From the NCBI RefSeq assembly GCF_000517105.1, contig NZ_KI912151.1, positions 644,460-708,459 on the forward strand: a stretch of 64,000 bases of DNA, in the 5' to 3' direction. The notes below the pieces were generated by a model that was not told the DNA's origin, ran no database searches, and was given only the letters and a program-made list of their open reading frames with translations. This stretch comes from Fischerella sp. PCC 9605. GTDB lineage: Bacteria > Cyanobacteriota > Cyanobacteriia > Cyanobacteriales > Nostocaceae. The translations under genes were made by a program, and so were the position numbers. Of this stretch, positions 54,535 to 63,785 are shown one piece after another. How positions within the stretch are numbered: the first letter of the stretch is position 1; every line of letters starts with the position of its first letter.

Positions 54535-54774
54535 TTAAAGCTGCCAGCATTCCTCTAGCCAATCGATTAATTCTTGACGAGAAGCCATAAATTGCTTAAC
54601 GGTACTGCGAACGAGAATTGCAGCAAGACCGCTATTTATTTGTACCCGCAATGAACCATCAGGAAGACACGAACAAGGAATCATTAATTCTTGCAAGCGA
54701 TGATAGACTTGCCAGCGATCGCTCAAAGGAATCTGGACAATATAGCGATCGCCTAAAGTGTTAGAACTGTGCAT
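54535..54774 (-). CDS. Small hypothetical protein of the nif segment
   Basis: 79 residues. RYIVQIPLSDRWQVYHRLQE, then LMIPCSCLPDGSLRVQINSG and LVRSTVKQFMASRQELIDWL. It probably corresponds to the first small gene between nifP and nifV1 in Anabaena PCC 7120 (asr1405, from memory). 47 bp downstream of cysE, so co-transcription is likely. No domain recognised. Confidence 0.75.
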   Translation of the reverse strand: MHSSNTLGDRYIVQIPLSDRWQVYHRLQELMIPCSCLPDGSLRVQINSGLAAILVRSTVKQFMASRQELIDWLEECWQL

Positions 54775-54775
54775 T

Positions 54776-54850
54776 TGTTGATTGTTGGTTGTTGGTTGTT
54801 GGTTGTTTTATTAACCACCAACTATTGACTCTTGACTCTGGACTCTTGAC
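54776..54850. repeat. Heptamer repeat foldback
   Basis: TTGTTGGTTGTTGG words and the inverted ACCACCAACTATTGAC arm, overlapping the 3' end of the serine acetyltransferase gene. Similar arrays occur at many gene ends here. Confidence 0.6.
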
Positions 54851-55568
54851 TATTTAGTTTTTGTTCGAGTTGCTCGATGCGTTCTAGCAAAGAGCGGATC
54901 GCAGTTGCTTCTACATCAGGAAGCTTGCCATGTTCAAGAGGAGAGAGACACTCATCCCGTTTGCGAGAAATATTCCGTCCGGGAATTCCTACCACAGTGC
55001 AATCCGAGGGGACATTCCGCAGCACAACTGAACCTGCACCAATGCGGACGCGATCGCCAATGGAAATATTACCCAAGACTTTCGCACCTGCTCCTACAAC
55101 AACGTTTTTGCCCAAGGTGGGATGGCGTTTACCAGTTTCTTTGCCAGTTCCGCCAAGGGTGACGCCTTGGTAAATCAAGCTGTAATCCCCGACCATGGCT
55201 GTTTCACCAATCACAACTCCCATACCGTGGTCGATAAACACCCCTTTACCAATTTCTGCACCTGGGTGAATTTCAATCCCCGTCAAAAACCGCCCGAAGT
55301 GAGAAATTAAGCGGGGGATAAAAAACACCTTGTGATGGTGCAACCAGTGGGCGAGACGATGCAAACAAAGCGCGTGAAACCCAGGATAGCAAAACAGCAC
55401 CTCTAACCAATTTCTTGCTGCCGGATCGCGCTCAAAAATGATGCGAAAATCACTTAACAGAGGTTCCAAAAAAACTCCAGAAGCCAGAGTTTTATTTTGG
55501 TCGGTATTTGCACTAGCCGACGTTTTTGCAGTCTTGGAATTTCGGATCGGGTCTAAGGTTTGTTGCAT
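54822..55568 (-). CDS. cysE: Serine O-acetyltransferase (CysE/NifP)
   Basis: 248 residues. Makes O-acetylserine for cysteine, used in Fe-S cluster assembly for nitrogenase. The left-handed beta-helix shows in the hexad repeats ([40 protein letters not shown]), with the catalytic His in DHGMG. Position before nifV with two small genes between matches nifP of heterocystous cyanobacteria. The extreme C-terminus ([20 protein letters not shown]) overlaps a heptamer repeat. Confidence 0.94.
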   Translation of the reverse strand: MQQTLDPIRNSKTAKTSASANTDQNKTLASGVFLEPLLSDFRIIFERDPAARNWLEVLFCYPGFHALCLHRLAHWLHHHKVFFIPRLISHFGRFLTGIEIHPGAEIGKGVFIDHGMGVVIGETAMVGDYSLIYQGVTLGGTGKETGKRHPTLGKNVVVGAGAKVLGNISIGDRVRIGAGSVVLRNVPSDCTVVGIPGRNISRKRDECLSPLEHGKLPDVEATAIRSLLERIEQLEQKLNSQESRVKSQ

Positions 55569-56106
55569 CGGTTATGCCCTGATTAAAAAAGCGGTTCCCT
55601 ATTTTTCTGCTTATATCAGGTTGCTTGCAAAGGAACTGTGCATCCGATGCTGATTGGATTTATTGGATTGATTAAGGTTGTACTCAATCCCTCAAACCCT
55701 GATTTAATGGAAATTTAGAATTCTTTTGGGGGTAGGGGTGCTAGTATTCTCGGGCTGGGGGTTCTGGTATTTTTGGGTGCAGGGCTAGGTATTTTTGTAC
55801 TCAATTGCAAGCTCTTTGCGAGTAGGGCTTTGCAGCGATTTAGGCAAGAGATTTTTGCATAACTTAAAGTGTACTCATCCGCACGAAAATATGCGGTTGA
55901 TAATATGAAAAGTAAAATTTCTGTATATGCAATCACTATTGATATTTTATTATTTTGTTGGGGAAAAAACAAGTCTAGTCAAGGGTTAGTAGTTAGTGGA
56001 TAGTGGATAGTGGGGAATAGGGAGAGTGGGAGAGTGGGAATGGGGAGATGGGGAGATGGGGAGAATAACTACTAACCACTAACTACTAACTACTAACCAC
56101 TAACCA
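55569..56106. other. Gap upstream of cysE with repeats
   Basis: About 540 bp without a supported gene. It has a G-rich patch (GGGGGTAGGGGTGCTAG, about 55725-55790), an AT-rich stretch that may hold the cysE promoter, and near 55985-56108 a heptamer array (TTAGTAGTTAGTGG / ACTAACTACTAACC) next to the 3' end of the oxidoreductase pseudogene. The frame 55715-55972 (minus) was judged spurious. Confidence 0.5.
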
Positions 56107-57085
56107 CTAACCAGTAGTAACAGCGATCGCAATTTTGCCTACAGCATGTCCGTCTTCGCTATAGGCATGAGCGGCGGCTAATTCTTGTAAGGGATATGTG
56201 CGATCGATAACAGTGCGAATTTTACCTGCTTCAATTAACTCTTTCAGATAAACTAAATCTTGGGCATTAGGCGATTCAAACACGAATTTAGCTTTTTTAC
56301 CAGGAATGAAAGTAGTCAATACTCGCTGTAGGAGATTTTCCGGAGTAGGCAGTGTAGTAACGTAAACTCCGCTTGGTTTAAGGACTTTTTTGCAATCAGA
56401 AAAAGAACGCTTACCAACTGCATCAAAAATAATATCGTACTGCACAGTATCTTGGGTAAAATCTTGTTGCGTGTAATCAATGACGCGTAGACGCGTAGCG
56501 GCTTGCCCTTGGGCATCCGCTCCCAGAGATTTTACTAAATCCAGGTTCTTTGTACTGCAAACTCCTGTTACTTCTGCACCTAACACCTTAGCAATTTGGA
56601 CTGCAAAAATTCCCACACCACCGGAAGCCCCATTAATTAAAACGGCTTGTCCTGGCTGAATTTTACCTTGGTTTCGCAGTGCTTGCAAAGCAGTCAGCCC
56701 TACCATGGGTACAGAGGCAGCTTCTACATAGCTCATATTTGTTGGTTTGGAGAGCAGCAAACTTTTCTGGAACAGCTGCAAATTCTGCGTAAGCACCTCC
56801 GCTAAGCGGGCTGAGAGTAGCGTAAATTTGGTCTCCTATCCTGAAGCGTGTAACATTAGAACCAACTTCTACAACCTCACCCGCCAAATCATACCCAAGA
56901 ATCATTGGGAATTTATTGCCTGTGAGAATTTTCAACATACCCTTGCGGGTTTTCCAATCAACGGGGTTAACGCAGGTGGCATGAACCTTGACAAGTAACT
57001 GATCGGGTTTTATTTTCGGTGGTGCTACATCTTCGTATTGCAACACATCTGCGGAACCATACTGACGAATGACAACTGCTTTCAT
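56107..57085 (-). pseudogene. Frameshifted quinone oxidoreductase/zinc-type alcohol dehydrogenase-like gene
   Basis: Medium-chain dehydrogenase of the NADPH:quinone oxidoreductase type. The N-terminal part (57085 down to ~56750) reads MKAVVIRQYGSADVLQYEDV, CVNPVDWKTRKG and AEFAAVPEKFAAL. The C-terminal part continues KPTNMSYVEAASVPMVGLTA and the cofactor loop NGASGGVGIFAVQIA. One extra base at about 56749-56754 (CTCTCC instead of CTCTC) joins the two frames. The coding part has a 9-residue insertion (AQGQAATRL), from an embedded repeat, just before RVIDYTQ. It could also be a sequencing error; otherwise the gene is dead. Confidence 0.85.
56488..56514 (-). repeat. 27-bp in-frame repeat insertion in the oxidoreductase gene
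   Basis: The minus strand reads GCCCAAGGGCAAGCCGCTAC then GCGTCTA, coding AQGQAATRL between GAD and RVIDY. It has the GCAAGCCGCTACGCGTCTA character of dispersed cyanobacterial repeats. It keeps the frame; the fatal frameshift lies elsewhere (56749). Confidence 0.75.
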
Positions 57086-57282
57086 AGTTTCCCTCCTAGT
57101 GTCTTGATTTTTCGATTGAACTAAGAAAGCATCTTTTTGCGGATAAATTCAGTTTAGTTAGTAATTTTGCAGTCAAACAACCTCCTGTTGAAAGGGAATT
57201 AGAATTGCGATCACGATCGCACAAACAACATTGTTTTGCATTCGCTGGCTACCGCATGACAGCAGCCAGCGAAGAGAGTGAC

Positions 57283-57651
57283 TTATGCAGTTGCCATTGC
57301 CATTCGCTGACAAGATTCAGCACAACGACGACACATATCAGCACAAGCTTTCATTTGAGCATCATCGCCGAAGCGATCGCAATCTTCCGCACAGCGAGAG
57401 CAAATTTCCGCGCAAGTACCACAGGTACGAGCGTGCAATTCAGAAGTCCGAAGCATAAAATTAGCGCTGGTTTCACAAATTTCAGCGCAGTCGAGCAATA
57501 GCCGAATGTGAGATTGTTCTGCGTGATTACCGCCTTTTTGTAAGCAGTATGTCACGGTATTCAAGCAGATGCTGTGGCAGTCTAAGCAGTTTTGAATGCA
57601 CTCCTGCATCTGCTGATTAACTTGGTTCAAGGTAAGTTGTTGTATTGCCAT
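57283..57651 (-). CDS. Cys-rich four-helix bundle copper-binding-type protein
   Basis: 122 residues from ATG 57651 (GAGGTA upstream). Many Cys in helix-friendly spacing: MQECIQNCLDCHSICLNTVT, YCLQKGG, LLLDCAEICETSANF, CGTCAEICSRCAEDC, KACADMCRRCAESC. This is the four-helix bundle DUF326/Csp-type pattern, which binds many Cu(I) ions or other soft metals. No signal peptide is visible, so it is probably a cytosolic store. Upstream bases to 57726 were excluded. Confidence 0.85.
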   Translation of the reverse strand: MAIQQLTLNQVNQQMQECIQNCLDCHSICLNTVTYCLQKGGNHAEQSHIRLLLDCAEICETSANFMLRTSELHARTCGTCAEICSRCAEDCDRFGDDAQMKACADMCRRCAESCQRMAMATA

Positions 57652-58136
57652 AATTTTTACCTCTCCAATTGCTGAGGTTAGAGGCTCGATTACCTCTAGC
57701 CTCACCTTAAAAAGGTGCAAGTACAATTACCTCTATCTAATGGAGTGACAAATATTTGTTACTTATGAAATATAAGGATTTCATACTAATTTCATTTTTG
57801 TATGCATAACTATTTTTTTGTAGTTGTGATTACAATAATTTCATTTTCTTACAAAAAGCTAAATAACGCTTGATGTGATTTAAGGCTATGACCAGAATTA
57901 TGTTTTAAAAATCGACCACAGATGAAATACGGCGATCGTTTTTTGAATCTGGACAGATGAGTGCATGTGAATTTGATTGCTTAGCCGATAGTCTTACAGA
58001 AAACTCTGCGTACCTCTGCGTTTTTATTTCGCTACAGTTTTGTGCAAAGCTGTACTAAAACAATCAACATTGTTCATGAAAAACCGCCTTTCAAAAACGG
58101 AAGGCGGTTTGCATAGCTTATAGTCGTTGAGAACTT
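57652..58136. other. Gene-free gap between the Cys-rich protein gene and groEL
   Basis: 485 bp. Holds a repeat fragment of CTCTGCG type (about 57995-58045, relative of 45780) and the groEL terminator at 58079-58110. No gene seen. Confidence 0.5.
58079..58110 (-). terminator. groEL terminator
   Basis: Stem AAACCGCCTTCC/GAAAGGCGGTTT (minus strand) followed by TTTC. It starts 27 bp after the groEL stop. Confidence 0.85.
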
Positions 58137-59768
58137 TTAGTAGTCAAACTCACCACCCATGCCAGCACCAGCACCAGCTTTTGCTTTAGGTTCCGGCTTG
58201 TCAACCACAATGCACTCGGTTGTCAGCACCATACCTGCGATCGAAGCGGCATTTTGCAGAGCAGAACGGGTAACTTTAGCAGGGTCAACGATACCAGCTT
58301 CAAACATATCAACAAACTCATTCTTGACTGCATCGAAGCCGATATCAAATGGTTTTTCCTTGACTCGTTCAGCAACCACAGCGCCATTTTGACCAGCATT
58401 ATCAGCAATTCGCCGCAGCGGAGCATAAAGCGCACGGGCAACAATCATCGCACCGATTAGCTCATCACCACTTACATGTTCAGCTGCCCACTCCTCCAAT
58501 TGTGGAGCTAGGTGTAACAGAGTAGTGCCACCACCAGGAACAATACCTTCTTCCACTGCTGCTTTAGTTGCGTTGATGGCATCTTCCAGGCGCAGCTTCT
58601 TGTCTTTCATTTCCGTTTCCGTAGCAGCACCCACCTTGATCACAGCTACACCACCAGCTAGTTTTGCAAGACGCTCTTGCAACTTCTCTTTGTCGTAGGA
58701 AGACTCAGTTTCATCTATTTGACGGCGAATTTGCTCAATTCGAGCCTTCACAGCTTTTTCGTTGCCTTCAGCAACAATCGTGGTGTGATCCTTGGTAATG
58801 GTGATGCGTCTAGCTCTGCCCAGCATATCTAAGTTGGCGTTTTCCAACTTCAGGCCAGCTTCTTCGGTAATCAGTTGACCGCCAGTGAGGATGGCGATGT
58901 CTTCTAGCATCGCTTTGCGGCGATCGCCAAAACCAGGAGCCTTGACAGCAGCAACATTCAGTACGCCCCGCAATCGGTTGACTACTAGAGTTGCTAAAGC
59001 TTCTTTCTCGATGTCTTCAGCAACAATCAGCATGGGCTTGCCAGCACGAGCCACTTGCTCAAGTATTGATACCAAGTCTTGTACTAAAGTAATTTTTTTA
59101 TCAGTCAGCAGTATGTAAGGCTCATCGAAAACTGCTTCCATCCGTTCTGGATCGGTAACAAAGTATGGAGAGATGTAGCCTTTATCAAAGCGCATCCCTT
59201 CAGTGATTTCTAGTTCGGTGGTCATAGACTTCCCTTCTTCCAGGGAAATTACGCCTTCCTTGCCCACCTTTTCCATCGCGTTAGCAATCATCTGACCAAC
59301 TTCTTCGTCATTACCAGCCGAAATGGCAGCAACTTGGGCAATGGCTTTGGACTCTTCCACCGGACGGGCATGTTCGGCAATTTTTTCTACTAGGAAGTGG
59401 GTTGCCTTATCAATTCCCCGCCTCAGGGCAATAGCGTTTGCACCTGCGGCTACGTTCCGCATTCCTTCTCGAACCATCGCGCTAGCTAGGACAACCGCCG
59501 TTGTTGTTCCATCACCAGCAACATCATTAGTTTTAGCCGCCGCTTGACGAATGAGAGAGACACCAGTGTTTTCTACATGGTCTTCTAACTCAATTTCTTT
59601 AGCAATGGTGATGCCATCATTAACAATCTGAGGAGCACCAAACTTCTTCTCTAGTACTACGTTACGACCTTTGGGGCCAAGAGTAATGGCTACTGCTTCA
59701 GACAAAATGTCCATACCCTTTTCCAAAGCACGACGAGCCTCTTCGTTGTAAATTATTTGTTTAGCCAT
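58137..59768 (-). CDS. groEL: GroEL chaperonin (60 kDa), groESL operon copy
   Basis: 543 residues from ATG 59768 (AGGAGG precedes it). [50 protein letters not shown] (ATPase) and [17 protein letters not shown] match GroEL. The C-terminus has no GGM repeats but ends [13 protein letters not shown]. The frame upstream of 59768 reads a GGGATTGGG-type low-complexity repeat that is not real N-terminus. It is the second gene of a groES-groEL operon under a CIRCE-like operator; cyanobacteria usually have a second, unlinked groEL. Confidence 0.96.
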   Translation of the reverse strand: MAKQIIYNEEARRALEKGMDILSEAVAITLGPKGRNVVLEKKFGAPQIVNDGITIAKEIELEDHVENTGVSLIRQAAAKTNDVAGDGTTTAVVLASAMVREGMRNVAAGANAIALRRGIDKATHFLVEKIAEHARPVEESKAIAQVAAISAGNDEEVGQMIANAMEKVGKEGVISLEEGKSMTTELEITEGMRFDKGYISPYFVTDPERMEAVFDEPYILLTDKKITLVQDLVSILEQVARAGKPMLIVAEDIEKEALATLVVNRLRGVLNVAAVKAPGFGDRRKAMLEDIAILTGGQLITEEAGLKLENANLDMLGRARRITITKDHTTIVAEGNEKAVKARIEQIRRQIDETESSYDKEKLQERLAKLAGGVAVIKVGAATETEMKDKKLRLEDAINATKAAVEEGIVPGGGTTLLHLAPQLEEWAAEHVSGDELIGAMIVARALYAPLRRIADNAGQNGAVVAERVKEKPFDIGFDAVKNEFVDMFEAGIVDPAKVTRSALQNAASIAGMVLTTECIVVDKPEPKAKAGAGAGMGGEFDY

Positions 59769-59931
59769 AAATATTCCTCCTGCACAAATACGAGTACTAG
59801 GTACTGGTGATTGGGTATCGGGGATTGGGGATTGGGAATCGGGCATTGGGAATTGGGTATTGGGCATTGAAGTACTGATTTTTCCTATGCCCCATGCCCT
59901 TTGCCCTTTGCCCCAGAGTCCCTAGTGCCCA
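59769..59931. repeat. GGGATTG-type repeat between groES and groEL
   Basis: A run of GGGATTGG, GGGAATTG, GGGTATTG, GGGCATTG words at about 59812-59872 (read on the plus strand). They are derived by point changes from a 7-8-bp unit, between two genes of one operon. Confidence 0.7.
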
Positions 59932-60243
59932 CTAAGTAAGCGTCGCCAGGACATCTTTTTCCGTCACTAGTACGTAATCTTCAGTACCGATTTTGATGTC
60001 CGTCCCAGCATACTTGGAATAGAGAACTTTATCGCCCACCTTCACATCCATTGTCTGACGTGAGCCATCTTCATTCCACTTGCCAGGGCCAACAGCCACA
60101 ACTTCTCCAACTTGGGGTTTTTCTTTGGCTGTGTCAGGAAGGAGAATTCCACCAGGGGTCTTCTCTTCTGATTCAGCAACTTTAATGAAGACACGATCGC
60201 CAAGTGGTTTGACTGTAGAAACGCTCAGAGATACTTTTGTCAT
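59932..60243 (-). CDS. groES: GroES co-chaperonin
   Basis: 103 residues from ATG 60243 with GGAGG seven bases upstream. [20 protein letters not shown], the mobile loop region ([20 protein letters not shown]) and [19 protein letters not shown] are typical. Caps the GroEL ring. First gene of groES-groEL; the CIRCE-like site is 136 bp upstream. Confidence 0.97.
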   Translation of the reverse strand: MTKVSLSVSTVKPLGDRVFIKVAESEEKTPGGILLPDTAKEKPQVGEVVAVGPGKWNEDGSRQTMDVKVGDKVLYSKYAGTDIKIGTEDYVLVTEKDVLATLT

Positions 60244-60378
60244 ATGCAATCCTCCAGGCGTTTATTGATAATTTATAAAGTAATTTTGAAGAGTTTATTT
60301 GTTGTCTGTTGAATTAGAAGTGTTTATCTCTCCTTACCAAAAGTTACAGTCAGAATTTACTATCCTTGGAAGGGAGGA

Positions 60379-60405
60379 TTAGCACTCTCTTATTTCGATT
60401 GCTAA
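60379..60405 (-). promoter_or_regulatory. CIRCE-like operator of groESL
   Basis: TTAGCACTC, nine bases, GATTGCTAA. The left arm is the full consensus half; the right has two changes from GAGTGCTAA. Binding site for the HrcA repressor, which represses groESL at normal temperature. Confidence 0.85.
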
Positions 60406-60495
60406 TGTAGTTAAAAAGACAAGCAAACAGCAACTTACTTTAGGTGTGGTTTGCCGAACTATAGGAGTGTTGAAAACAAGAAATATTCTCAAGCG

Positions 60496-61047
60496 TTATT
60501 TCATCAAAGAATTTGCCAGCCGACGAAGTTGACCTCGGAGGCTAAGGTCAATTACCCGAGAGCCAACTTTAACAATTAAACCACCAAGCAGATCCGGATC
60601 AATACGGGTTTTGAGTTCAACTTGTTTAGCTCCTGTCATCTGTTTGACTTTTTGGGCGATCGCTTCTTTTTGTTCTTCTGTAAGTTCAGTGGCTGCGATC
60701 GCCTCAGCTAGCACGATCCGATTGAATTCACGCAACAAAGCTTGATACTGCTGACAAATCCCTTGTAACCACGAGATCCGGCGACGGTCTACTAAAAGCA
60801 TTAAAAAATTGAGAACGTAGGGATGAACCTGGGTTGCTGTAATCTGCTGGAGTACAGTCTTCTTTGCTTCAGCCTTGATGAGCGGATTGGCTAAGAAATC
60901 ATTTAACTGTTTGGATTCCTCCAGTAAGTCCAGTAAAAAGCTAACATCTTGGTTAATTCGCTCTATCAAACCGTGATTCACAGCTACAGACATCAATGCT
61001 TCGGCATAGGGTTTGACAATTTTAGTACTAATAACGCTGTGTCTCAT
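60496..61047 (-). CDS. atpH: ATP synthase delta subunit, isolated gene
   Basis: 183 residues from ATG 61047 (GGGAG nine bases upstream favours it over 61056). KPYAEALMSVAVNHGLIERI at the N-terminus, LIKAEAKKTVLQQITATQVH, then RIDPDLLGGLIVKVGSRVID and LSLRGQLRRLANSLMK match the OSCP/delta family. In most cyanobacteria this gene lies inside the large atp operon, between b and alpha. Here it stands alone next to groES and a transporter. Either a second copy or a moved gene. Confidence 0.93.
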   Translation of the reverse strand: MRHSVISTKIVKPYAEALMSVAVNHGLIERINQDVSFLLDLLEESKQLNDFLANPLIKAEAKKTVLQQITATQVHPYVLNFLMLLVDRRRISWLQGICQQYQALLREFNRIVLAEAIAATELTEEQKEAIAQKVKQMTGAKQVELKTRIDPDLLGGLIVKVGSRVIDLSLRGQLRRLANSLMK

Positions 61048-61222
61048 AAATATCATCTCCCAGCGTCACATCTAGATTAAGCCAAAATAGTTAGGAAAAG
61101 CGATGATGTTGACTGGAAACATCATTTATGCTATAGCTAGCGGCTATACTACTTCAGGTATAACTCTGGAATACTTATCCCCTATCAACTCGCCGCACTA
61201 TGAACAGGGGTGAGGTTTTGTT

Positions 61223-62239
61223 ATGTTTGACTCTTTATTACGGGCTTACGCTCCTTTATTTATATGGATAAGTTTAGGAATAATATTGTTTCGGTTTATA
61301 CCAACCAGTTTCTCTACACGGCTTGGTATTGTACTTTACTGGGTTGGGGTTCCACTACAATCTTTCATGTTCGGGCGTCGAACGGAACTAGGCGGGGAAA
61401 CACTGCTGATTCCCTTGGTTGTTGTGGAAGCCTCGCTGCTAAGTATGGGTTTAGCACTACTGAGTTGGTGGGGATGGCAAAAGTTTAATTACTACAATGC
61501 ACAAGAGCTACCCAAGCAGCAAATTTCCCTAGAGCGATCGCTTGATGCCGGAGCAGGTGCTATTTTTCAAACCGCACTCCAAGAGCAACATGTCACGCGA
61601 TCGCGCTTTGGCAGCTTTATCTTAGCTGCCATGCTTGGTAATACAGGCTTTATCGGGATGACATTAGCAGACGTCCTTATCGATCCCCTTTATTTGGACT
61701 GGGCAATTATATACAACGTTTCTGGTATCATCACCTACAGTCTAGCTGTGTTCATCGCTAGCTATTTTGGACAAAGTAAAACACAACATCCTTTGTGGAA
61801 TTCATTACGAGATGTTCTGACAGTTCCTAGCCAGTGGGCTTTTTTCGTTGGCTTGCTCAGCCAAGATATGGAATTGCCTTTAATTGTCGAGTCAGGATTG
61901 CAGGCAATGATTTGGGTCGTCTTTGCTAGTGCTTTGTTGCTGCTTGGCCTTCGTCTTGGCTCCATCAAATGCTGGCCAAGTTTGGAACTCGCCCTAATTC
62001 CGGCAATGTTAAAAGTTTTAGTCATCCCCGCAATGGTGGGGTTAACTGCTACCTGTCTAGGATTAACAGGTGAGCCACGCCTGGTATTAGTAATGATGGC
62101 AGGAGTTCCCACAGGACTGGTGACGCTAATCTTAGCCGAGGTGTATGACCTAGACCGAGAGTTGCTGATCGGTAGTATTACTCTGACTTTAGTAGGGGTA
62201 TTGGTAATTCTGCCTGTGTGGGTGACTTGGTTGAACTAA
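61223..62239 (+). CDS. AEC-family permease
   Basis: 338 residues with about ten hydrophobic segments. The C-terminal half, with ALIPAMLKVLVIPAMVGL and VLVMMAGVPTGLVTLILAEV, resembles the auxin efflux carrier/bile-acid-like AEC group, which exports small organic acids in bacteria. The N-terminal half is divergent. Substrate unknown. Divergent from atpH. Confidence 0.85.
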   Translation: MFDSLLRAYAPLFIWISLGIILFRFIPTSFSTRLGIVLYWVGVPLQSFMFGRRTELGGETLLIPLVVVEASLLSMGLALLSWWGWQKFNYYNAQELPKQQISLERSLDAGAGAIFQTALQEQHVTRSRFGSFILAAMLGNTGFIGMTLADVLIDPLYLDWAIIYNVSGIITYSLAVFIASYFGQSKTQHPLWNSLRDVLTVPSQWAFFVGLLSQDMELPLIVESGLQAMIWVVFASALLLLGLRLGSIKCWPSLELALIPAMLKVLVIPAMVGLTATCLGLTGEPRLVLVMMAGVPTGLVTLILAEVYDLDRELLIGSITLTLVGVLVILPVWVTWLN

Positions 62240-62316
62240 GTTATTGTTCTTTGTTGGTTGTTAGTGGTTAGTAGTTAGTGGTTGTTGACTATTGACTATT
62301 GACTATGGACTAATGA

Positions 62317-63534
62317 CTAAGGAGCAGCATCCTGTAATTCTCCTGGACGCACCGTTAACTGCAATGTTTGTTTGCCCCGCTGCACTTTCAACCGCAATGG
62401 TTGACCAATTTGGCTATTTTCCACTGCGTTTTGCAATTGGTCAGCAGAGGCGATCGGATTGCCATCTATTTCTAGGATGACATCGCCTCGGCGCAAACCA
62501 GCAGATGCTGCTGGGCTATTGGGCATAACTTCTGCAACAAGCACCCCATTAATTTCCGGTACAGTGAATGGTGCGTTTGGGTCACGATTGGATTGTTTCG
62601 CTAACTCTGGCGTCAGAGTTAGCATCCGAATACCGATGTATGGGTGTGGAATTTTTTCACCACGAGCCAGTCTATCTTTGATTGCCTTGGCTTTGTCAAT
62701 AGGAATCGCAAACCCGATTCCTTGAGCTTCAGCGCGAATCGCGGTGTTAATACCGATGACTTCGCCACGAGCGTTTAACAACGGGCCGCCGGAGTTACCA
62801 GGATTGATAGCAGCATCAGTTTGAATAAAGTCTAGCCGTTTGTCAGGAATGCCTACTTGGGTACTGGAACGGTTAAGAGTACTGATAATTCCTAAAGTTA
62901 CAGTATTATCTAGACCTAATGGATTACCGAGTGCGATCGCCCAGTCTCCTACCTGCACATCGCTGGAGTTTCCCAAGGGAGCTACGGGTAGGTTTTGTCC
63001 CTCAATTTTGACCACCGCCAGGTCTGAAGGTTCATCAATTCCCCGCACGTCCCCTCTAAATGTGCGCCCATCTCTAAGGGTGACTTTTACAGTGTCAGCA
63101 CCACTAACAACATGAGCATTAGTGAGAATTATGCCATTGCGATCAATAATAAAACCCGAACCCAGCCCTTGTAGGTGATACTCTCGCGGTAATCTAGGAA
63201 AAATGTCTTCGCCAAAAAATCTGCGAAAGAAGGGATCATCAAAGAAAGGGTTGGGGAATTCTCTAGCAATGGTACGCTCAGTATCAATCCGTACAACTGT
63301 AGGCCCAACTCGATTCACAGCAGCAACAACAAAGCTGTGGTCACTATCGAGTGCTACTGACACATTAGTAGGTGTAACTGACCGAAACTCAGAACTTTGA
63401 GGTTGGGAGTTGGGAAGCAATAGAGCCGGAAATGCCCGTAGGGTAGTCAAGGTTAAGGCAATACTCAAGATAACAGCAAGAGCATGGCTGCCAACTTGAC
63501 GCAGAGGTGAAAAACGTTGATCGGAAGCTGTCAT
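62317..63534 (-). CDS. Deg/HtrA serine protease (trypsin-like, PDZ)
   Basis: 405 residues from ATG 63534 with GGAGG nine bases upstream; the frame upstream is excluded. N-terminal hydrophobic anchor (LAVILSIALTLTTLRAFPA). Catalytic triad: His in LTNAHVV, Asp in EPSDLAVVK, Ser in NPGNSGGPL. One PDZ domain near the C-terminus (VMPNSPAASAGLRRGDVILE). Likely HhoA/HhoB/HtrA-type in the periplasm or thylakoid lumen, degrading damaged proteins; which paralogue is uncertain. Confidence 0.95.
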   Translation of the reverse strand: MTASDQRFSPLRQVGSHALAVILSIALTLTTLRAFPALLLPNSQPQSSEFRSVTPTNVSVALDSDHSFVVAAVNRVGPTVVRIDTERTIAREFPNPFFDDPFFRRFFGEDIFPRLPREYHLQGLGSGFIIDRNGIILTNAHVVSGADTVKVTLRDGRTFRGDVRGIDEPSDLAVVKIEGQNLPVAPLGNSSDVQVGDWAIALGNPLGLDNTVTLGIISTLNRSSTQVGIPDKRLDFIQTDAAINPGNSGGPLLNARGEVIGINTAIRAEAQGIGFAIPIDKAKAIKDRLARGEKIPHPYIGIRMLTLTPELAKQSNRDPNAPFTVPEINGVLVAEVMPNSPAASAGLRRGDVILEIDGNPIASADQLQNAVENSQIGQPLRLKVQRGKQTLQLTVRPGELQDAAP

Positions 63535-63785
63535 GGAAACCAACCTCCATTTTTGAATACTAATTAAACTTTGAAAGAAAATTCTCACTTTAGATAGGCG
63601 AATTCTTTCTTTATTTTGAACAGGCTGATAGTAAGAGAAATTGTTGCCGTTATTGTTAGCTCAACGAAAGCAAATTGAAAAAAGAGCATTTCTGAGAATC
63701 TAATTGCAACAAACAGAGTAAGTGAATGAAGGGATAGAAAATCCCTTTAGATTTTCAAAATTTTTAATAAACACGGAGTATTACT

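Noticed and set aside
55715-55972. Minus-strand open frame of 85 codons near cysE
   Set aside because: Biased composition from the G-rich repeat, no ribosome site, no motif; the sequence is a pro-rich low-complexity translation.
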